From IMG/VR virus record IMGVR_UViG_3300042923_000241, positions 1 to 64,000 of that record: a stretch of DNA of 64,000 nucleotides; one strand, written 5' to 3'. The stretch is from a virus. The translations under genes and the position numbers were made by a program. The notes beneath the pieces were generated by a model, which was not told where the DNA came from, searched no databases, and was given only the letters and a program-made list of their open reading frames with translations. This document shows, piece after piece, positions 48,332 to 57,376 of this stretch (positions are counted from its first letter, which is position 1; every line of letters starts with the position of its first letter).

Positions 48332-48889
48332 ATGGCATTAGGCGGTTTTTTCCCGCAAGAAATCATTCAGATTCGCGGTAAACCGGATGAAAAAGCTGTT
48401 CCGTCAAGAGTGGCGAGAAGTTCAACAATCAGTACGATTAACAACAAAATGAATCTGCTTCTACAAAAAGGCACGTTAGTTGCCAATGGCGATGAGATAA
48501 CCTTCCGCGACGCTTTGTGGTACGCCACAGCACACTCTAAGACGTTCGTAGGGGAAAGTACGCAGATATATAAATGCAACGCCACTATGACGGTTGTGCG
48601 ACTTGTACCGAAGTACGTTGGAACGAATAAGGTTGGCGATCAAGAGTCAATTATATTGTCCAATGTGCCGATTAACCAATGGGACATTACTGGCAATGTC
48701 AAACAATTTGATTTGGGCTTGTTGCCCAGTACAGTAAAGAAACTCATGGTTGGCAAGGTTGACATTCGGATGAAAGATAGGTTGAAGTTTGATGGCAAAA
48801 ACTTTCAAGTTGACAACATCGACGACGGTAAGCTGGAAGGACTTTACGAAATCCAGATAAGCCAAGACAACCGTCCTACGGTGCTATAA
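48332..48889 (+). CDS. Head-closure protein (putative)
   Basis: 185 aa. Beta-rich, with DRLKFDGKNFQVDNIDDGKL near the C-terminus, typical of phage head-closure/stopper proteins that report a reference frame for the tail. Call relies on gene order. Confidence 0.6.
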   Translation: MALGGFFPQEIIQIRGKPDEKAVPSRVARSSTISTINNKMNLLLQKGTLVANGDEITFRDALWYATAHSKTFVGESTQIYKCNATMTVVRLVPKYVGTNKVGDQESIILSNVPINQWDITGNVKQFDLGLLPSTVKKLMVGKVDIRMKDRLKFDGKNFQVDNIDDGKLEGLYEIQISQDNRPTVL

Positions 48890-49497
48890 TGTCAAGCCCT
48901 AATGTAGTTATGGTCATTGACAAGTGGACACGCATTATCTGCGCTAGAGTTGAAGCGAAGTGGGCAAGCCACAGTCAGATTAAAGGGCAGAAAGAGATTG
49001 ACCAGTTTACTGCTGTTGTTGGCAATACGATTGTTGGCACGATTCGCGCTTCGGGAATGGCGGCATGGATTGAAGAATTCGGGAGTGGTCATTTGCTTGA
49101 CCGTGACAATCCCTATCTCGAAGCCTACAAGCGTTCTCCGATGTGGAATAAAGAGCGTGAGTATGAGGGCAATGAGTGGGTTGGCAGAGAAGCAGGGGCA
49201 ACTGTTTATCGTCCCGATGGCAGTACCGACACTTCGTCCGGCAAGGCGCACGTTCAAGTTAACCGGATGAACAATGCCAGTTATCGCGAAGATGGCGCAA
49301 GCGGTCAATACGGTTTGCACATGGAACATGACTTGAACCGTTCTGGCAATAATCCTGGCTATAAAGCAATTGAGCCGATGCACGTTATAAAATTTGAGGT
49401 TGAAGCGGCAATGCCTGATATGTTAGAAGACATTGGCAATGCGGTTGCACAAGACATATTGGAGTTGATTCCGCTTAAAATTGACATTTACGTTTAG
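48889..49497 (+). CDS. HK97 gp10-like tail component
   Basis: 202 aa, 1-bp overlap with the previous gene. Contains GMAAWIEEFGSGHLLDRDNP, a loop seen in gp10-like minor tail or tail-completion proteins, and an amphipathic C-terminal helix. Order supports the call. Confidence 0.65.
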   Translation: MSSPNVVMVIDKWTRIICARVEAKWASHSQIKGQKEIDQFTAVVGNTIVGTIRASGMAAWIEEFGSGHLLDRDNPYLEAYKRSPMWNKEREYEGNEWVGREAGATVYRPDGSTDTSSGKAHVQVNRMNNASYREDGASGQYGLHMEHDLNRSGNNPGYKAIEPMHVIKFEVEAAMPDMLEDIGNAVAQDILELIPLKIDIYV

Positions 49498-49515
49498 CGA
49501 GGTGGTGGTTTTTGA

Positions 49516-49929
49516 TTGAAAGACACGATTGATTTTCAAGATGAACTGTTCGACTTGTTCCGCTTCGACACAGAATTGTGTTCGCTGTTGCCGGTTCTTG
49601 ATTCCGCAAATATTGAGGAATGTGACACAAAGATAAAGCGCATCATTCAAGACCCGACAATTATAACGGCAGACGGATTGCCGTTTTTTGATTTCACCTT
49701 CACTGATGCGATAGCAACAGGAAATTACAAAGTCAATAAGGGATATTTGGAGTTTAATATCTACGCAGGTTCGAGGTATATTGCTGCGAATCAAATCGCC
49801 AAGGCAATTGACAGAATCATAAAGGCCAATTACGAAGGATTGCAAAAGTTTGGCCCGATTCAGGTTGGTTGCCCTGTCAAAGATATATTGCAGTTTCGGG
49901 TAATTTATAAACCACTTGTCGCCAGTTAG
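49516..49929 (+). CDS. Tail terminator protein (putative)
   Basis: 137 aa, TTG start with GAGGTGG. DTELCSLLPVLDSANIEECD and FNIYAGSRYIAANQIAKAID fit the tail-terminator fold that caps the tail tube. Gene order (between gp10-like and tube) supports it. Confidence 0.6.
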   Translation: MKDTIDFQDELFDLFRFDTELCSLLPVLDSANIEECDTKIKRIIQDPTIITADGLPFFDFTFTDAIATGNYKVNKGYLEFNIYAGSRYIAANQIAKAIDRIIKANYEGLQKFGPIQVGCPVKDILQFRVIYKPLVAS

Positions 49930-49941
49930 GGCGGCTTTTTT
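49920..49941 (+). terminator. Intrinsic terminator
   Basis: CGCC-AGTTAG-GGCG hairpin followed by GCTTTTTTATTTT, overlapping the tail terminator stop. Confidence 0.65.
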
Positions 49942-49968
49942 ATTTTAGTTTGAAAGGATGATGTTTGA

Positions 49969-50733
49969 ATGGATTTGATTTTTCACGGTGTAGGCGAAAG
50001 CGTACTAAAGTTTAATGACGGCTCTTTTGTTGTTATTGACTCAGCGCAAGACCTGTCTATCGCTTCTAGTGCGACGACTGTTGAGGTTGAGGGTGGTGAC
50101 AGTCTTTACGCTCTAGCAGATTTTGTTAGTAAGAAATCGGACAAATTAACGATTACAAATGCCGTTCTAAATTTGGAAACCATTAAAGCGCAAACCGGCG
50201 CAGAAATTACTGCTGGCTCGGAAGTGCTATTTAACGACAAAAAGACGATTGCGACAGGCGCGTGTACGCTTAGTCAAACGACAGGAGTTATTGTTGATAG
50301 CGTTGCAGCACAAGTTGTCAATGCTAACGGAACTAAAACGCCATTGGTTAATCTTGGTGCAACCGGAACGCCTACTGCTACACAATTTACCGTTACTGCG
50401 GCAGGCGTAGTTGCGGTAGACACAACTCTTAACGACAAAGTAGTTGAGTTTTCCGGTTATTACACCGATGCAAACGGACAAGTTGCCAAGTTGCTTGAAA
50501 CCACACTACCGAAGGTTTGTGAATTCCGTCATACCCTTTTGTCTGAGGAAAGCAATGAAGATGGCAAACAATATCGCATTGACGTTCGCGCCTTCAAGTG
50601 CAAACCTAGCGGTGCATTTACCTATGACGCAAAGAAAGGCACAGCATATGCGCCTAAATTGGAGTTCTCGATTCTGAATCCGAAACGGACTGACAAGCGA
50701 GTTTTGGACTACAACGTGACTGTTGTTGAGTAA
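49969..50733 (+). CDS. Major tail (tube) protein
   Basis: 254 aa, AAAGGATGATGTTTGA before ATG. N- and C-terminal parts form a tube-like beta fold (KKSDKLTITNAVLNLETIKA; YRIDVRAFKCKPSGAFTYDA; LEFSILNPKRTD). The middle (about 95-160, GATGTPTATQFTVTAAGVVA) resembles an inserted Ig-like domain. Polymerises into the tail tube. Confidence 0.8.
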   Translation: MDLIFHGVGESVLKFNDGSFVVIDSAQDLSIASSATTVEVEGGDSLYALADFVSKKSDKLTITNAVLNLETIKAQTGAEITAGSEVLFNDKKTIATGACTLSQTTGVIVDSVAAQVVNANGTKTPLVNLGATGTPTATQFTVTAAGVVAVDTTLNDKVVEFSGYYTDANGQVAKLLETTLPKVCEFRHTLLSEESNEDGKQYRIDVRAFKCKPSGAFTYDAKKGTAYAPKLEFSILNPKRTDKRVLDYNVTVVE

Positions 50734-50744
50734 TTAACTGAATG

Positions 50745-50775
50745 GCCCTGCTCTTAATTGGGCAGGGCATTATTT
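50745..50775 (+). terminator. Intrinsic terminator after the tube gene
   Basis: GCCCTGC (50745-50751) and GCAGGGC (50762-50768), then ATTATTTTTA. Confidence 0.75.
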
Positions 50776-50791
50776 TTAGGGAGGTTAAATA

Positions 50792-51160
50792 ATGTCAGAC
50801 CCCTACATGATTACAGACAATGAAATTCTTGGCAGAGACGAGAAGATGCACGAAGTCAAGCCGATGCTACTGAAATATACCGATAAGGTTATTTCGTTGT
50901 CAAAGAGACTTGTTCGTGACGACGTGATGTTTGCTAATATCATGCCGCCAAAGTATGAAAACGGCTTGCCTGTTATTGACGGAAAGGGTGATATTGTCAC
51001 AGACAAAGAGCCGTATAAGGCGATGATTGGTCTGCTTGAAATCGCCACTAACGAGAGGAAAACACAAATTGAAGAATGGTGCGATTTGGCGATAGCACAG
51101 GAAATTCTTGATCGGTTTTATTGTATTAGTAACCTAAAAAAAAACATGAAGGAAAAGTAG
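50792..51160 (+). CDS. Tail assembly chaperone G
   Basis: 122 aa, GGGAGGTTAAATA before ATG. Helical protein in the place of lambda gpG, between tube and tape measure. Ends in an A-rich run containing the heptamer A-AAA-AAC (51139-51145) in the correct phase for -1 slippage, so a fraction of ribosomes should make the longer G-T form. Confidence 0.8.
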   Translation: MSDPYMITDNEILGRDEKMHEVKPMLLKYTDKVISLSKRLVRDDVMFANIMPPKYENGLPVIDGKGDIVTDKEPYKAMIGLLEIATNERKTQIEEWCDLAIAQEILDRFYCISNLKKNMKEK

Positions 51161-51363
51161 AACCGCCAGACCTGTCTAAGATAAGGGCGTGGTTCGCAGA
51201 AAATACAAGCATTGACCCTAAAAGACTGATGAATGAATATACCGTGGCAGAAGTTGAGGACTTAATGAAAGGTTTTGAGTCAAACAACAAGCAGTCCAAT
51301 TCTTCCGGCAAAGCGTTAGATGGTAAAGATGCCATTAATGTCTTAATAAACAAGAAACTCTAG
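51145..51363 (+). CDS. Tail assembly chaperone T domain, made by -1 frameshift
   Basis: 72 codon extension in the -1 frame (HEGKVEPPDLSKIRAWFAEN, ending INVLINKKL), with no start codon or ribosome site of its own. Expressed as a G-T fusion of about 190 aa after slippage at 51139-51145. G and G-T coat the tape measure protein during tail assembly in siphoviruses. Confidence 0.75.
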   Translation, partial: HEGKVEPPDLSKIRAWFAENTSIDPKRLMNEYTVAEVEDLMKGFESNNKQSNSSGKALDGKDAINVLINKKL

Positions 51364-51381
51364 GCGGTATACCGCCTTTTT
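51363..51381 (+). terminator. Intrinsic terminator after the G-T gene
   Basis: GGCGGT-AT-ACCGCC palindrome followed by TTTTTACTTT, starting at the last base of the T stop. Confidence 0.65.
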
Positions 51382-51408
51382 ACTTTGTAAATAACGGGCG
51401 GTGATTAA

Positions 51409-54400
51409 GTGTCCGATGAAAACAAGAATATACAGATAAACCTAGCACTCAACAATGGAGAAAAAATACCGACTCTGTTAAGACAATTGCAACAGGTCAA
51501 GCAATTAGCAGATACGGCGTTTCAAAAAGCATCACAAGGCAACGTCGAATCCGCAAAAAGTTTAGAACGGTTAAACGGAATTTATGACAAGCTAGTCAGT
51601 AAAATCCAACAGTACAACAGCGCATTGACCGCAGGTACAGGTAATGACAAATGGCTTAACAGTCAGTTGAAGGCAATGGAAACGCAAGAACGACTGTTAG
51701 AACGCCAAAAGAAATTAGCCGAAAGTTGGAAATACGATAGCACACCAAAGGGCGACCAATTAGAGTTTGGTGGCCCTGTTAAGCAAAAAGGTTATGCCAA
51801 TCCTGAGTTTGTCGCGCAGATGAAAGAGCAATTTGCGGCACGACAGGCTATACAAGAAGCACAAGAGAGAACGGCAATTGATTCAAACAGACGGATAGCA
51901 CAAGCTGAAGCAAACAGGATAAAAGAAACGACAAGTCTATTGCGAAAACAGATGGAAGAATCGGCAACGGCGAATCTATTCCGGTCTTATTCGTCGCAAT
52001 TATCCGGTATACGAAGTGAAGCGCAGAAGTATTTCCAGCTTATTCAATCCGGTACAGGCGATGTTGAAGCACATAAACGCAAATACGCCGAACTGAAGAC
52101 AAGTGCAGAAGGCGTATTTAGCACTATGAACAGGTTCAATAGAGACTTTGGACAACTCGACAGAAGAATATTCAGCATGTCGGAGAGTTTGAATTACTAT
52201 TTTGCGAAAGCACGCAGTCACCTTTCTTGGATTGCATCAGGCGCAATAATCGCAGGACTAATCGCCGTTCCTGTTCAAATCAGTCACATCACCAAAGAAA
52301 CAGAAACTTTAGGGTTGAAAATCAAGCAAAACCTTGAATTGATGGACAAATACAAGGACAGTCACGGCGCATTAGAATCAGACGTAAAGCATCTGTCTGA
52401 CGTTGCTGGCGTGTTTGCTGTCGGTTATCAGACAAACGTTACTGATGTCATGGAAATGATGCAGATTCTTTCTAGACGTTTTAAATCGCCGGAAGAATTA
52501 ACATACTATACGAACATGGCATTGATTATGCACAAATTAGACTTCGTTGCGCCTAAAAAAGCAGCAGAGGACTTGGAAGCAGTCATTTTGTCTATGGGGC
52601 TCGACTTCAAGCAAGCAAGGCTTTTTATCGACCAGTTTAGCGTAGCTGTTCACTCTGCTCGTATTACAGGAACCGACCTTTTGTCTGGTTTGCAACGTTC
52701 TGGCGCGACAATGAAGAACATGAATCTCAATACCGCAGAAGCTATTGCGATGATTTCTACATTGTCAACCGTTACTGCTAAAGCGGGGCCGAACATCGGC
52801 GCGGCATTAAACTCCGTATTGGTAAACATCGACTTCAAGAAAGCGGCGCAAGCATTAAAGGCGTACAGCATTGAGGTCTACGACGCAAACGGAAACATGA
52901 ACAAAGGCGTTGAAATCTGGCGCGAAATAGCAAGAGTCTTTAATGGACTTCCTGATAATAAAGCCAATGAGTTTGCGAACGCAATGAGTGGTGGTAAGTT
53001 CAGGGCAAACGACATGAGGGCGTTGCTGGATAATTGGAATGAGTTTGAAAAAATACTCACGAATATTAACGAAAAAGCGTCGCCGGAATTAACATCAAAA
53101 CTCTTGCAGACAGCAATGGAATCTTACCAAAACGCATTAAACAAAGCGTCTGCATCGCTTCAAATACTTGGAATGACACTCGGTAACGAAGCGTTGCCCG
53201 CATTGAAAGAAATGACCAACGGCTTAACGGAAGGCGTACAGTGGCTAACCAAGCACAGAGAAGAAGTATCGAAGGCAATGGAAGCTATTTGGCTAATCAG
53301 TAAAGCATTAGTTGCTTACAAGACATATCAGTTCCTAGCGAACACGCAAGCCGGTAACTTTGCTGGCAGAATGATGGGCATTGTTAGCACATCGGCAACG
53401 TTTACTGGCGCAGTAACGTCAATTGGCAGGTCGTTCCTTGGCATTCTGCCTGCGATTGCATTAGCAAGTGCTAAACTGGCTATTTTCTTAGCGTTGGCAG
53501 AAGCAGCAAGCAAAATCGGCAGCAAACTGTCACAGAACAATCAAGAAAAAGAGTTTCTTGAAAGCGTCCAGGGCGCAGGTTCACGCGATGCTGGTGGTGG
53601 CAGAGAGTTAACGGCAGAAGAAAAAGAAGTTATCGAAGCTATTGACGCTAGAAACGCATTTACTAATAATGTTGACTTTACTCCTTCTTGGGAAGACAAG
53701 GGAAAAACATTTGAAAGATTAGACAAGAAGGTTGCAGAGAAACTTCAAAAAGTGCAGATGAGCAGAAGTCTTGACGGTGTAAATGCGCTGGTAGAAGCGG
53801 CTGCGAAGAAAATGTCTGACAAGCCTGTTGATATTCAAAAGCTAACCGACCAAGTGACAGGACAAGACATCGGCGGCGGCGGCGGCAAAGGCCCTGCCAA
53901 TCCTCCTGACCCCGCTGTTATGACTCGTAAGCGTGACCAATTTGCACTTCAACAGCAGTACAACGAACTACAAAATCAGTCCAAAATATCGAACCTGCAA
54001 TATACAGATTCGCTTGAACGGTTATCGATGGTTGAAGACATCTACGGCAAGACCGTTGCAACCAACACAGCAAGAATTGACTTGCGGAATTACCGCGTAG
54101 GTCAACTAGGCACACAATACCGTAATGCAGAAGATATGTTGAAATCGTTTGAGGAACAGCTTGATACGGCAATAGCTAAGGACAAAGACTTATCGGCTCA
54201 GATGAAGCAAGTCTATGTTGATTGGGACAATATGTCTAAGGCGCAGAAGTATGAAGCCGTCAAAGACAATAACGACCTAAAAGGCAATTATACGCTGATG
54301 AAGTGGCTAATTGACAAAGTTGGCGAATTAAAAGTCAAACTAGCCGAGTTAAAGGGTGAAACAAATAAGGTTGCTAACGAGAATATCAAATTGGCGACCT

Positions 54401-55425
54401 CTGGCTATTTTAGCAGAGAACAGACATACAACCGCAATCTTGAAGCATCCAACCGAAACACAAGCCACGCAACAGCAATGGCGACTAACGAGTACGATCC
54501 ATATAACGACAAACAGTTGCTTGCGATACGGATACAAGGCGCAAAGGCGAATCAAAAGCTATACGATGCTGAGTTGTTGGGGCTAAAGGCTGAATTTGAA
54601 GCGGCTAAGAAGGCTTACGACGACGAGGGCGATTTTAAGGTTAAACAGTCTCTATTGTTTCAAGTCGAGCAAACACAGCTTGCTTACGATAAACAGAGAC
54701 AAATAGTTGAACGCACGACCAAGGAGATTGCCGATTTAGAACAATCGAAAAACGACAAGATCAATAGCGGAATGGCTGGCATTGTTAGTGATTTGGCTAT
54801 TCAAGGTAATTCACTGAAAGATATTTGGAAAAACTTGTGGTCAGGACTTGCTCAAGAAGCTATTAATCAACTTTTTAGAATTAAAGGCGCACAGTCTAGT
54901 GTTCTTGGTAATTTGCTCGGCTTTGGTGGTGAAAGTTCTGCCACAAAAGGTCTTTCCGACTACGTTGCTATGCCAACTTTTGGCAGTAGTATCCCTCAAT
55001 TTGCTACAGGTGGTAGAAATAGCAAAGAAACCATTGCGCATATTAGCGAAGGAGATAAAGCAGAATGGATTATCCCAACAGCCGACAAACAGCGCGGGCG
55101 ACAACTCTGGCTACAGGCTGGCGACGAACTGGGCATGACTACAGAAAGAGTTCCTTACTTGAAAGACCCTGACTTGGCTCAAAAATTCTCATCTGGCGGT
55201 GAAGGGTTGTCAAGTACCGCACATCTGGCTAAACTTGACACGCAAAACGCCTTAATGCTACAGCAAAATCAGATGCTGGCGGCAATCGCAAATAACAGTC
55301 AAGGCGGCGGTAATGTCGCCGTTTTGCAAGTACAAGCAAGCGACGAACAGATTTTAGCCGCAATCAAGCGTAATCCGCAAGTACTAGCAGGACTAATGCG
55401 GCAGGCACAGTCTGGCAGAATGTAA
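51409..55425 (+). CDS. Tape measure protein
   Basis: 1338 aa, GTG start after GGGCGGTGATTAA. Long coiled-coil N-terminus (1-230), TP901-type core with VKHLSDVAGVFAVGYQTNVT and LSGLQRSGATMKNMNLNTAE (about 330-450), hydrophobic segment around 670-700, more coiled coil, and a C-terminal TGGRNSKETIAHISEGDKAE region. Sets tail length and is ejected with the DNA. Confidence 0.93.
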   Translation: MSDENKNIQINLALNNGEKIPTLLRQLQQVKQLADTAFQKASQGNVESAKSLERLNGIYDKLVSKIQQYNSALTAGTGNDKWLNSQLKAMETQERLLERQKKLAESWKYDSTPKGDQLEFGGPVKQKGYANPEFVAQMKEQFAARQAIQEAQERTAIDSNRRIAQAEANRIKETTSLLRKQMEESATANLFRSYSSQLSGIRSEAQKYFQLIQSGTGDVEAHKRKYAELKTSAEGVFSTMNRFNRDFGQLDRRIFSMSESLNYYFAKARSHLSWIASGAIIAGLIAVPVQISHITKETETLGLKIKQNLELMDKYKDSHGALESDVKHLSDVAGVFAVGYQTNVTDVMEMMQILSRRFKSPEELTYYTNMALIMHKLDFVAPKKAAEDLEAVILSMGLDFKQARLFIDQFSVAVHSARITGTDLLSGLQRSGATMKNMNLNTAEAIAMISTLSTVTAKAGPNIGAALNSVLVNIDFKKAAQALKAYSIEVYDANGNMNKGVEIWREIARVFNGLPDNKANEFANAMSGGKFRANDMRALLDNWNEFEKILTNINEKASPELTSKLLQTAMESYQNALNKASASLQILGMTLGNEALPALKEMTNGLTEGVQWLTKHREEVSKAMEAIWLISKALVAYKTYQFLANTQAGNFAGRMMGIVSTSATFTGAVTSIGRSFLGILPAIALASAKLAIFLALAEAASKIGSKLSQNNQEKEFLESVQGAGSRDAGGGRELTAEEKEVIEAIDARNAFTNNVDFTPSWEDKGKTFERLDKKVAEKLQKVQMSRSLDGVNALVEAAAKKMSDKPVDIQKLTDQVTGQDIGGGGGKGPANPPDPAVMTRKRDQFALQQQYNELQNQSKISNLQYTDSLERLSMVEDIYGKTVATNTARIDLRNYRVGQLGTQYRNAEDMLKSFEEQLDTAIAKDKDLSAQMKQVYVDWDNMSKAQKYEAVKDNNDLKGNYTLMKWLIDKVGELKVKLAELKGETNKVANENIKLATSGYFSREQTYNRNLEASNRNTSHATAMATNEYDPYNDKQLLAIRIQGAKANQKLYDAELLGLKAEFEAAKKAYDDEGDFKVKQSLLFQVEQTQLAYDKQRQIVERTTKEIADLEQSKNDKINSGMAGIVSDLAIQGNSLKDIWKNLWSGLAQEAINQLFRIKGAQSSVLGNLLGFGGESSATKGLSDYVAMPTFGSSIPQFATGGRNSKETIAHISEGDKAEWIIPTADKQRGRQLWLQAGDELGMTTERVPYLKDPDLAQKFSSGGEGLSSTAHLAKLDTQNALMLQQNQMLAAIANNSQGGGNVAVLQVQASDEQILAAIKRNPQVLAGLMRQAQSGRM

Positions 55426-55427
55426 AA

Positions 55428-55453
55428 AAGGAAGGCTTATTTGCCTTCCTTTT
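55428..55453. terminator. Bidirectional terminator between tape measure and moron
   Basis: AAGGAAGGC (55428-55436) pairs with GCCTTCCTT (55443-55451), with A and T tracts on both sides. Serves the rightward tape measure and the leftward secreted-protein gene. Confidence 0.8.
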
Positions 55454-55820
55454 GTTGTACCAACTCTAAAATCTTGTCAACATACGAGTTGTTATCATAT
55501 CCAATGAAGTTCGACGTTATTAGCGGATTGTTGAAGACTGTTTTATTTCCGTTTGCGTCAATCGATTCGTAGTATGTCATACAATAGTTTTTGGAGTCTT
55601 TATCAATATACCAAACAATTTTCTTGTATGGATTGCCATTCTTTTCGGTGATTATTGTTCCTTTAGCCATATCCCAATGCTTTACCTGTATAGACCTAAC
55701 CGTGTTTGTATCTATATATGTGACGAGTCCTTTATTATCGGTGTCAACGACAACTTTTTCTGCAAACGCCACATTCCCAATCAGCAACATGACTGCCAAA
55801 ACCAACAAAATCTTTCTCAA
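55437..55820 (-). CDS. Secreted moron protein
   Basis: 127 aa from TTG (55820) or a GTG three codons earlier, near AAAGGACGG. Signal peptide RKILLVLAVMLLIGNVAFA, then a beta-rich domain (KGLVTYIDTNTVRSIQVKHW, ITEKNGNPYKKIVWYIDKDS). Reverse-oriented inside the late operon with its own terminator, i.e. a moron-type gene probably expressed in the lysogen. Could alter the cell envelope or exclude other phages. Family unknown. Confidence 0.7.
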   Translation of the reverse strand: MRKILLVLAVMLLIGNVAFAEKVVVDTDNKGLVTYIDTNTVRSIQVKHWDMAKGTIITEKNGNPYKKIVWYIDKDSKNYCMTYYESIDANGNKTVFNNPLITSNFIGYDNNSYVDKILELVQQKEGK

Positions 55821-55954
55821 AGCGTCCACCGTCCTTTCGCCTACAGTATAACCAAAATTATACAAGCTATGCAAGCAATATTTTACTTTTCTGATTAATT
55901 ATATGTTTTTTAACTGAATATGGCGATTGTCCTCTTGTTTTTGTTGGTAACCTA

Positions 55955-55999
55955 TTGACATGATTAGCTATGATGAGTTATAATTAATCATAGCTAATC
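55955..55999 (+). promoter_or_regulatory. Consensus promoter overlapped by a perfect 13-bp palindrome
   Basis: TTGACA (55955-55960), 18-bp spacer, TATAAT (55979-55984). GATTAGCTATGAT (55962-55974) and its exact reverse complement ATCATAGCTAATC (55987-55999) flank the -10. Binding of a dimeric repressor would block the promoter, most simply the HTH protein encoded 15 bp downstream. Confidence 0.8.
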
Positions 56000-56013
56000 A
56001 AAGGAGGTAGGTT

Positions 56014-56181
56014 ATGGATGAACTGTTAACCAAAAAAGACCTTTGCCAATGGCTTAAAATCAGTATTCCTACTGTTGATAGGTGGAGAGCTGAAGGTTTG
56101 CCGTTTAAGAAGGTTGGGCGGCAAGTTCGTTTTGAAAAGTCAGAAGTTGAATACTGGCTTGCAAAACAAAACAAAAAGTAA
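56014..56181 (+). CDS. Small HTH protein (excisionase/MerR-like)
   Basis: 55 aa, AAAGGAGGTAGGTT before ATG. LTKKDLCQWLKISIPTVDRW then VGRQVRFEKSEVEYWL is the HTH_17 arrangement. Driven by the palindrome-overlapped promoter, so autoregulation is likely. Located within the tail genes, away from the main immunity region. Confidence 0.75.
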   Translation: MDELLTKKDLCQWLKISIPTVDRWRAEGLPFKKVGRQVRFEKSEVEYWLAKQNKK

Positions 56182-56221
56182 GAGGACTTTCGCAACCCCT
56201 CCAAGAGTACCGAAAGTCCTC
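56182..56221 (+). other. 11-bp inverted repeat between HTH and BRO genes
   Basis: GAGGACTTTCG (56182-56192) and CGAAAGTCCTC (56211-56221), 18-nt loop, no T-run. Sits in the 140-bp gap before the BRO gene; possibly an mRNA stem or a small RNA. Confidence 0.45.
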
Positions 56222-56320
56222 AACCAAAACCCTTCCGACAAGAGCTTGCTGCAGAAGGTGTTTCCTTAATTGTAGCAGATTGCTCTCCTGTCGGCAAGAG
56301 GACAGAAGGAGAGGGAAATA

Positions 56321-57097
56321 TTGAGTAATTTAACATTGGTAAAATCAGAAAGTTTTGGTAATGTGCAATGTGATTTTTATAAGGACAGTAAAGATGTTTG
56401 GATGACGCGGCGGCAAATTGGTGACTCGCTTGAATATGAAGACGGCAACCAGGCAGTCAAGAACATTCACTTGCGCCACAAAGATCGACTTGATAAGTTT
56501 TCAAGGGTGGTTCAGATTGAGACCCCCTTCGGAAAACAATCAACTACGGTTTATTCAATGAAAGGCGTATACGAAATATGCCGTTGGAGTCAACAAGCGA
56601 AAGCCGATGCGTTTTATGATTGGGTTTATGAAACGCTAGAATCATTACGAAATGGCGAATCAAAAATAGTCAACATTGCCGAATACCGAAGAATGGAACT
56701 CGAAGCTAAACACAACAACTCATTGGCAAGAAGGGCAAATGCTCTTTTGAAGATCGAATCTAGATATAGTGACTTATTGTCGCCACAATCTAGGCAACTT
56801 ATTGTAGGTGAAGCGGTAACTGTTTTAACAGGGAAAGAGTTAATCGGTAAACCGCAGATTCCGATTACATACACGGCAACGGAGATTGGCAATATTGCTG
56901 GCGTATCTGCTAACATGATTGGTAGACTTTCGGAAACCCATAAGATAAAAACTGACGAATACGGCATATGGGTTCTTGATAAGTCGAAACACTCGTCAAA
57001 ACAGATTAGAAACTTCCTGTACAACGAAGCAGGTAAGAATAAGATTCTGAGTCTGGTCGGCAAGCGCAACAACCAATTGGCAGGAGGATTGCAATAA
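56321..57097 (+). CDS. BRO-N antirepressor
   Basis: 258 aa, TTG start with GAAGGAGAGGGAAAT. BRO-N domain in the first 110 residues (DVWMTRRQIGDSLEYEDGNQ, YSMKGVYEICRWSQQAKADA, FYDWVYETLES), then a helical linker and a C-terminal HTH-like part (YTATEIGNIAGVSANMIGRL). Family members act as antirepressors. With two peptidase-free CI-like repressors in this phage, it is a candidate inducer. Confidence 0.8.
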   Translation: MSNLTLVKSESFGNVQCDFYKDSKDVWMTRRQIGDSLEYEDGNQAVKNIHLRHKDRLDKFSRVVQIETPFGKQSTTVYSMKGVYEICRWSQQAKADAFYDWVYETLESLRNGESKIVNIAEYRRMELEAKHNNSLARRANALLKIESRYSDLLSPQSRQLIVGEAVTVLTGKELIGKPQIPITYTATEIGNIAGVSANMIGRLSETHKIKTDEYGIWVLDKSKHSSKQIRNFLYNEAGKNKILSLVGKRNNQLAGGLQ

Positions 57098-57270
57098 TGC
57101 GAGAAGCAATTAAGCAATACATAACAGACTTTTCAGCAGCTATACGGAATGACGACACTGCCGTTGATGAGTTTCGTCCCTGTGTCGACTTAGACTACAA
57201 TAAAGAGCAATGCGAAGGTTGCAAACTTTATGAAATTTGTGGACTGATAGCAGAAGACAACAACGGTTAG
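57097..57270 (+). CDS. Small CEGCKL-motif protein, paralogue of the early one
   Basis: 57 aa; ATG shares a base with the BRO stop, AGGAGG upstream. RPCVDLDYNKEQCEGCKLYE then ICGLIAED matches the C-terminus of the protein at 5280-5552. Four Cys probably bind a metal. Being tied to the BRO gene, it may act with it. Confidence 0.6.
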   Translation: MREAIKQYITDFSAAIRNDDTAVDEFRPCVDLDYNKEQCEGCKLYEICGLIAEDNNG

Positions 57271-57327
57271 CTTATTTTTTTTAGCATATTTGCTACTGAG
57301 GAAGCAAATTAAAAATCACAGTTTTAA

Positions 57328-57354
57328 GGATTCGGTTCAGCCGAGTCCTTTTTT
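57328..57354 (+). terminator. Intrinsic terminator ending the inserted cassette
   Basis: GGATTCGG (57328-57335) pairs with CCGAGTCC (57341-57348, one G-U), then TTTTTT. Closes the HTH-BRO cassette before the tail tip genes. Confidence 0.75.
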
Positions 57355-57376
57355 CATGCCAGAAAGGAGGTATCAG

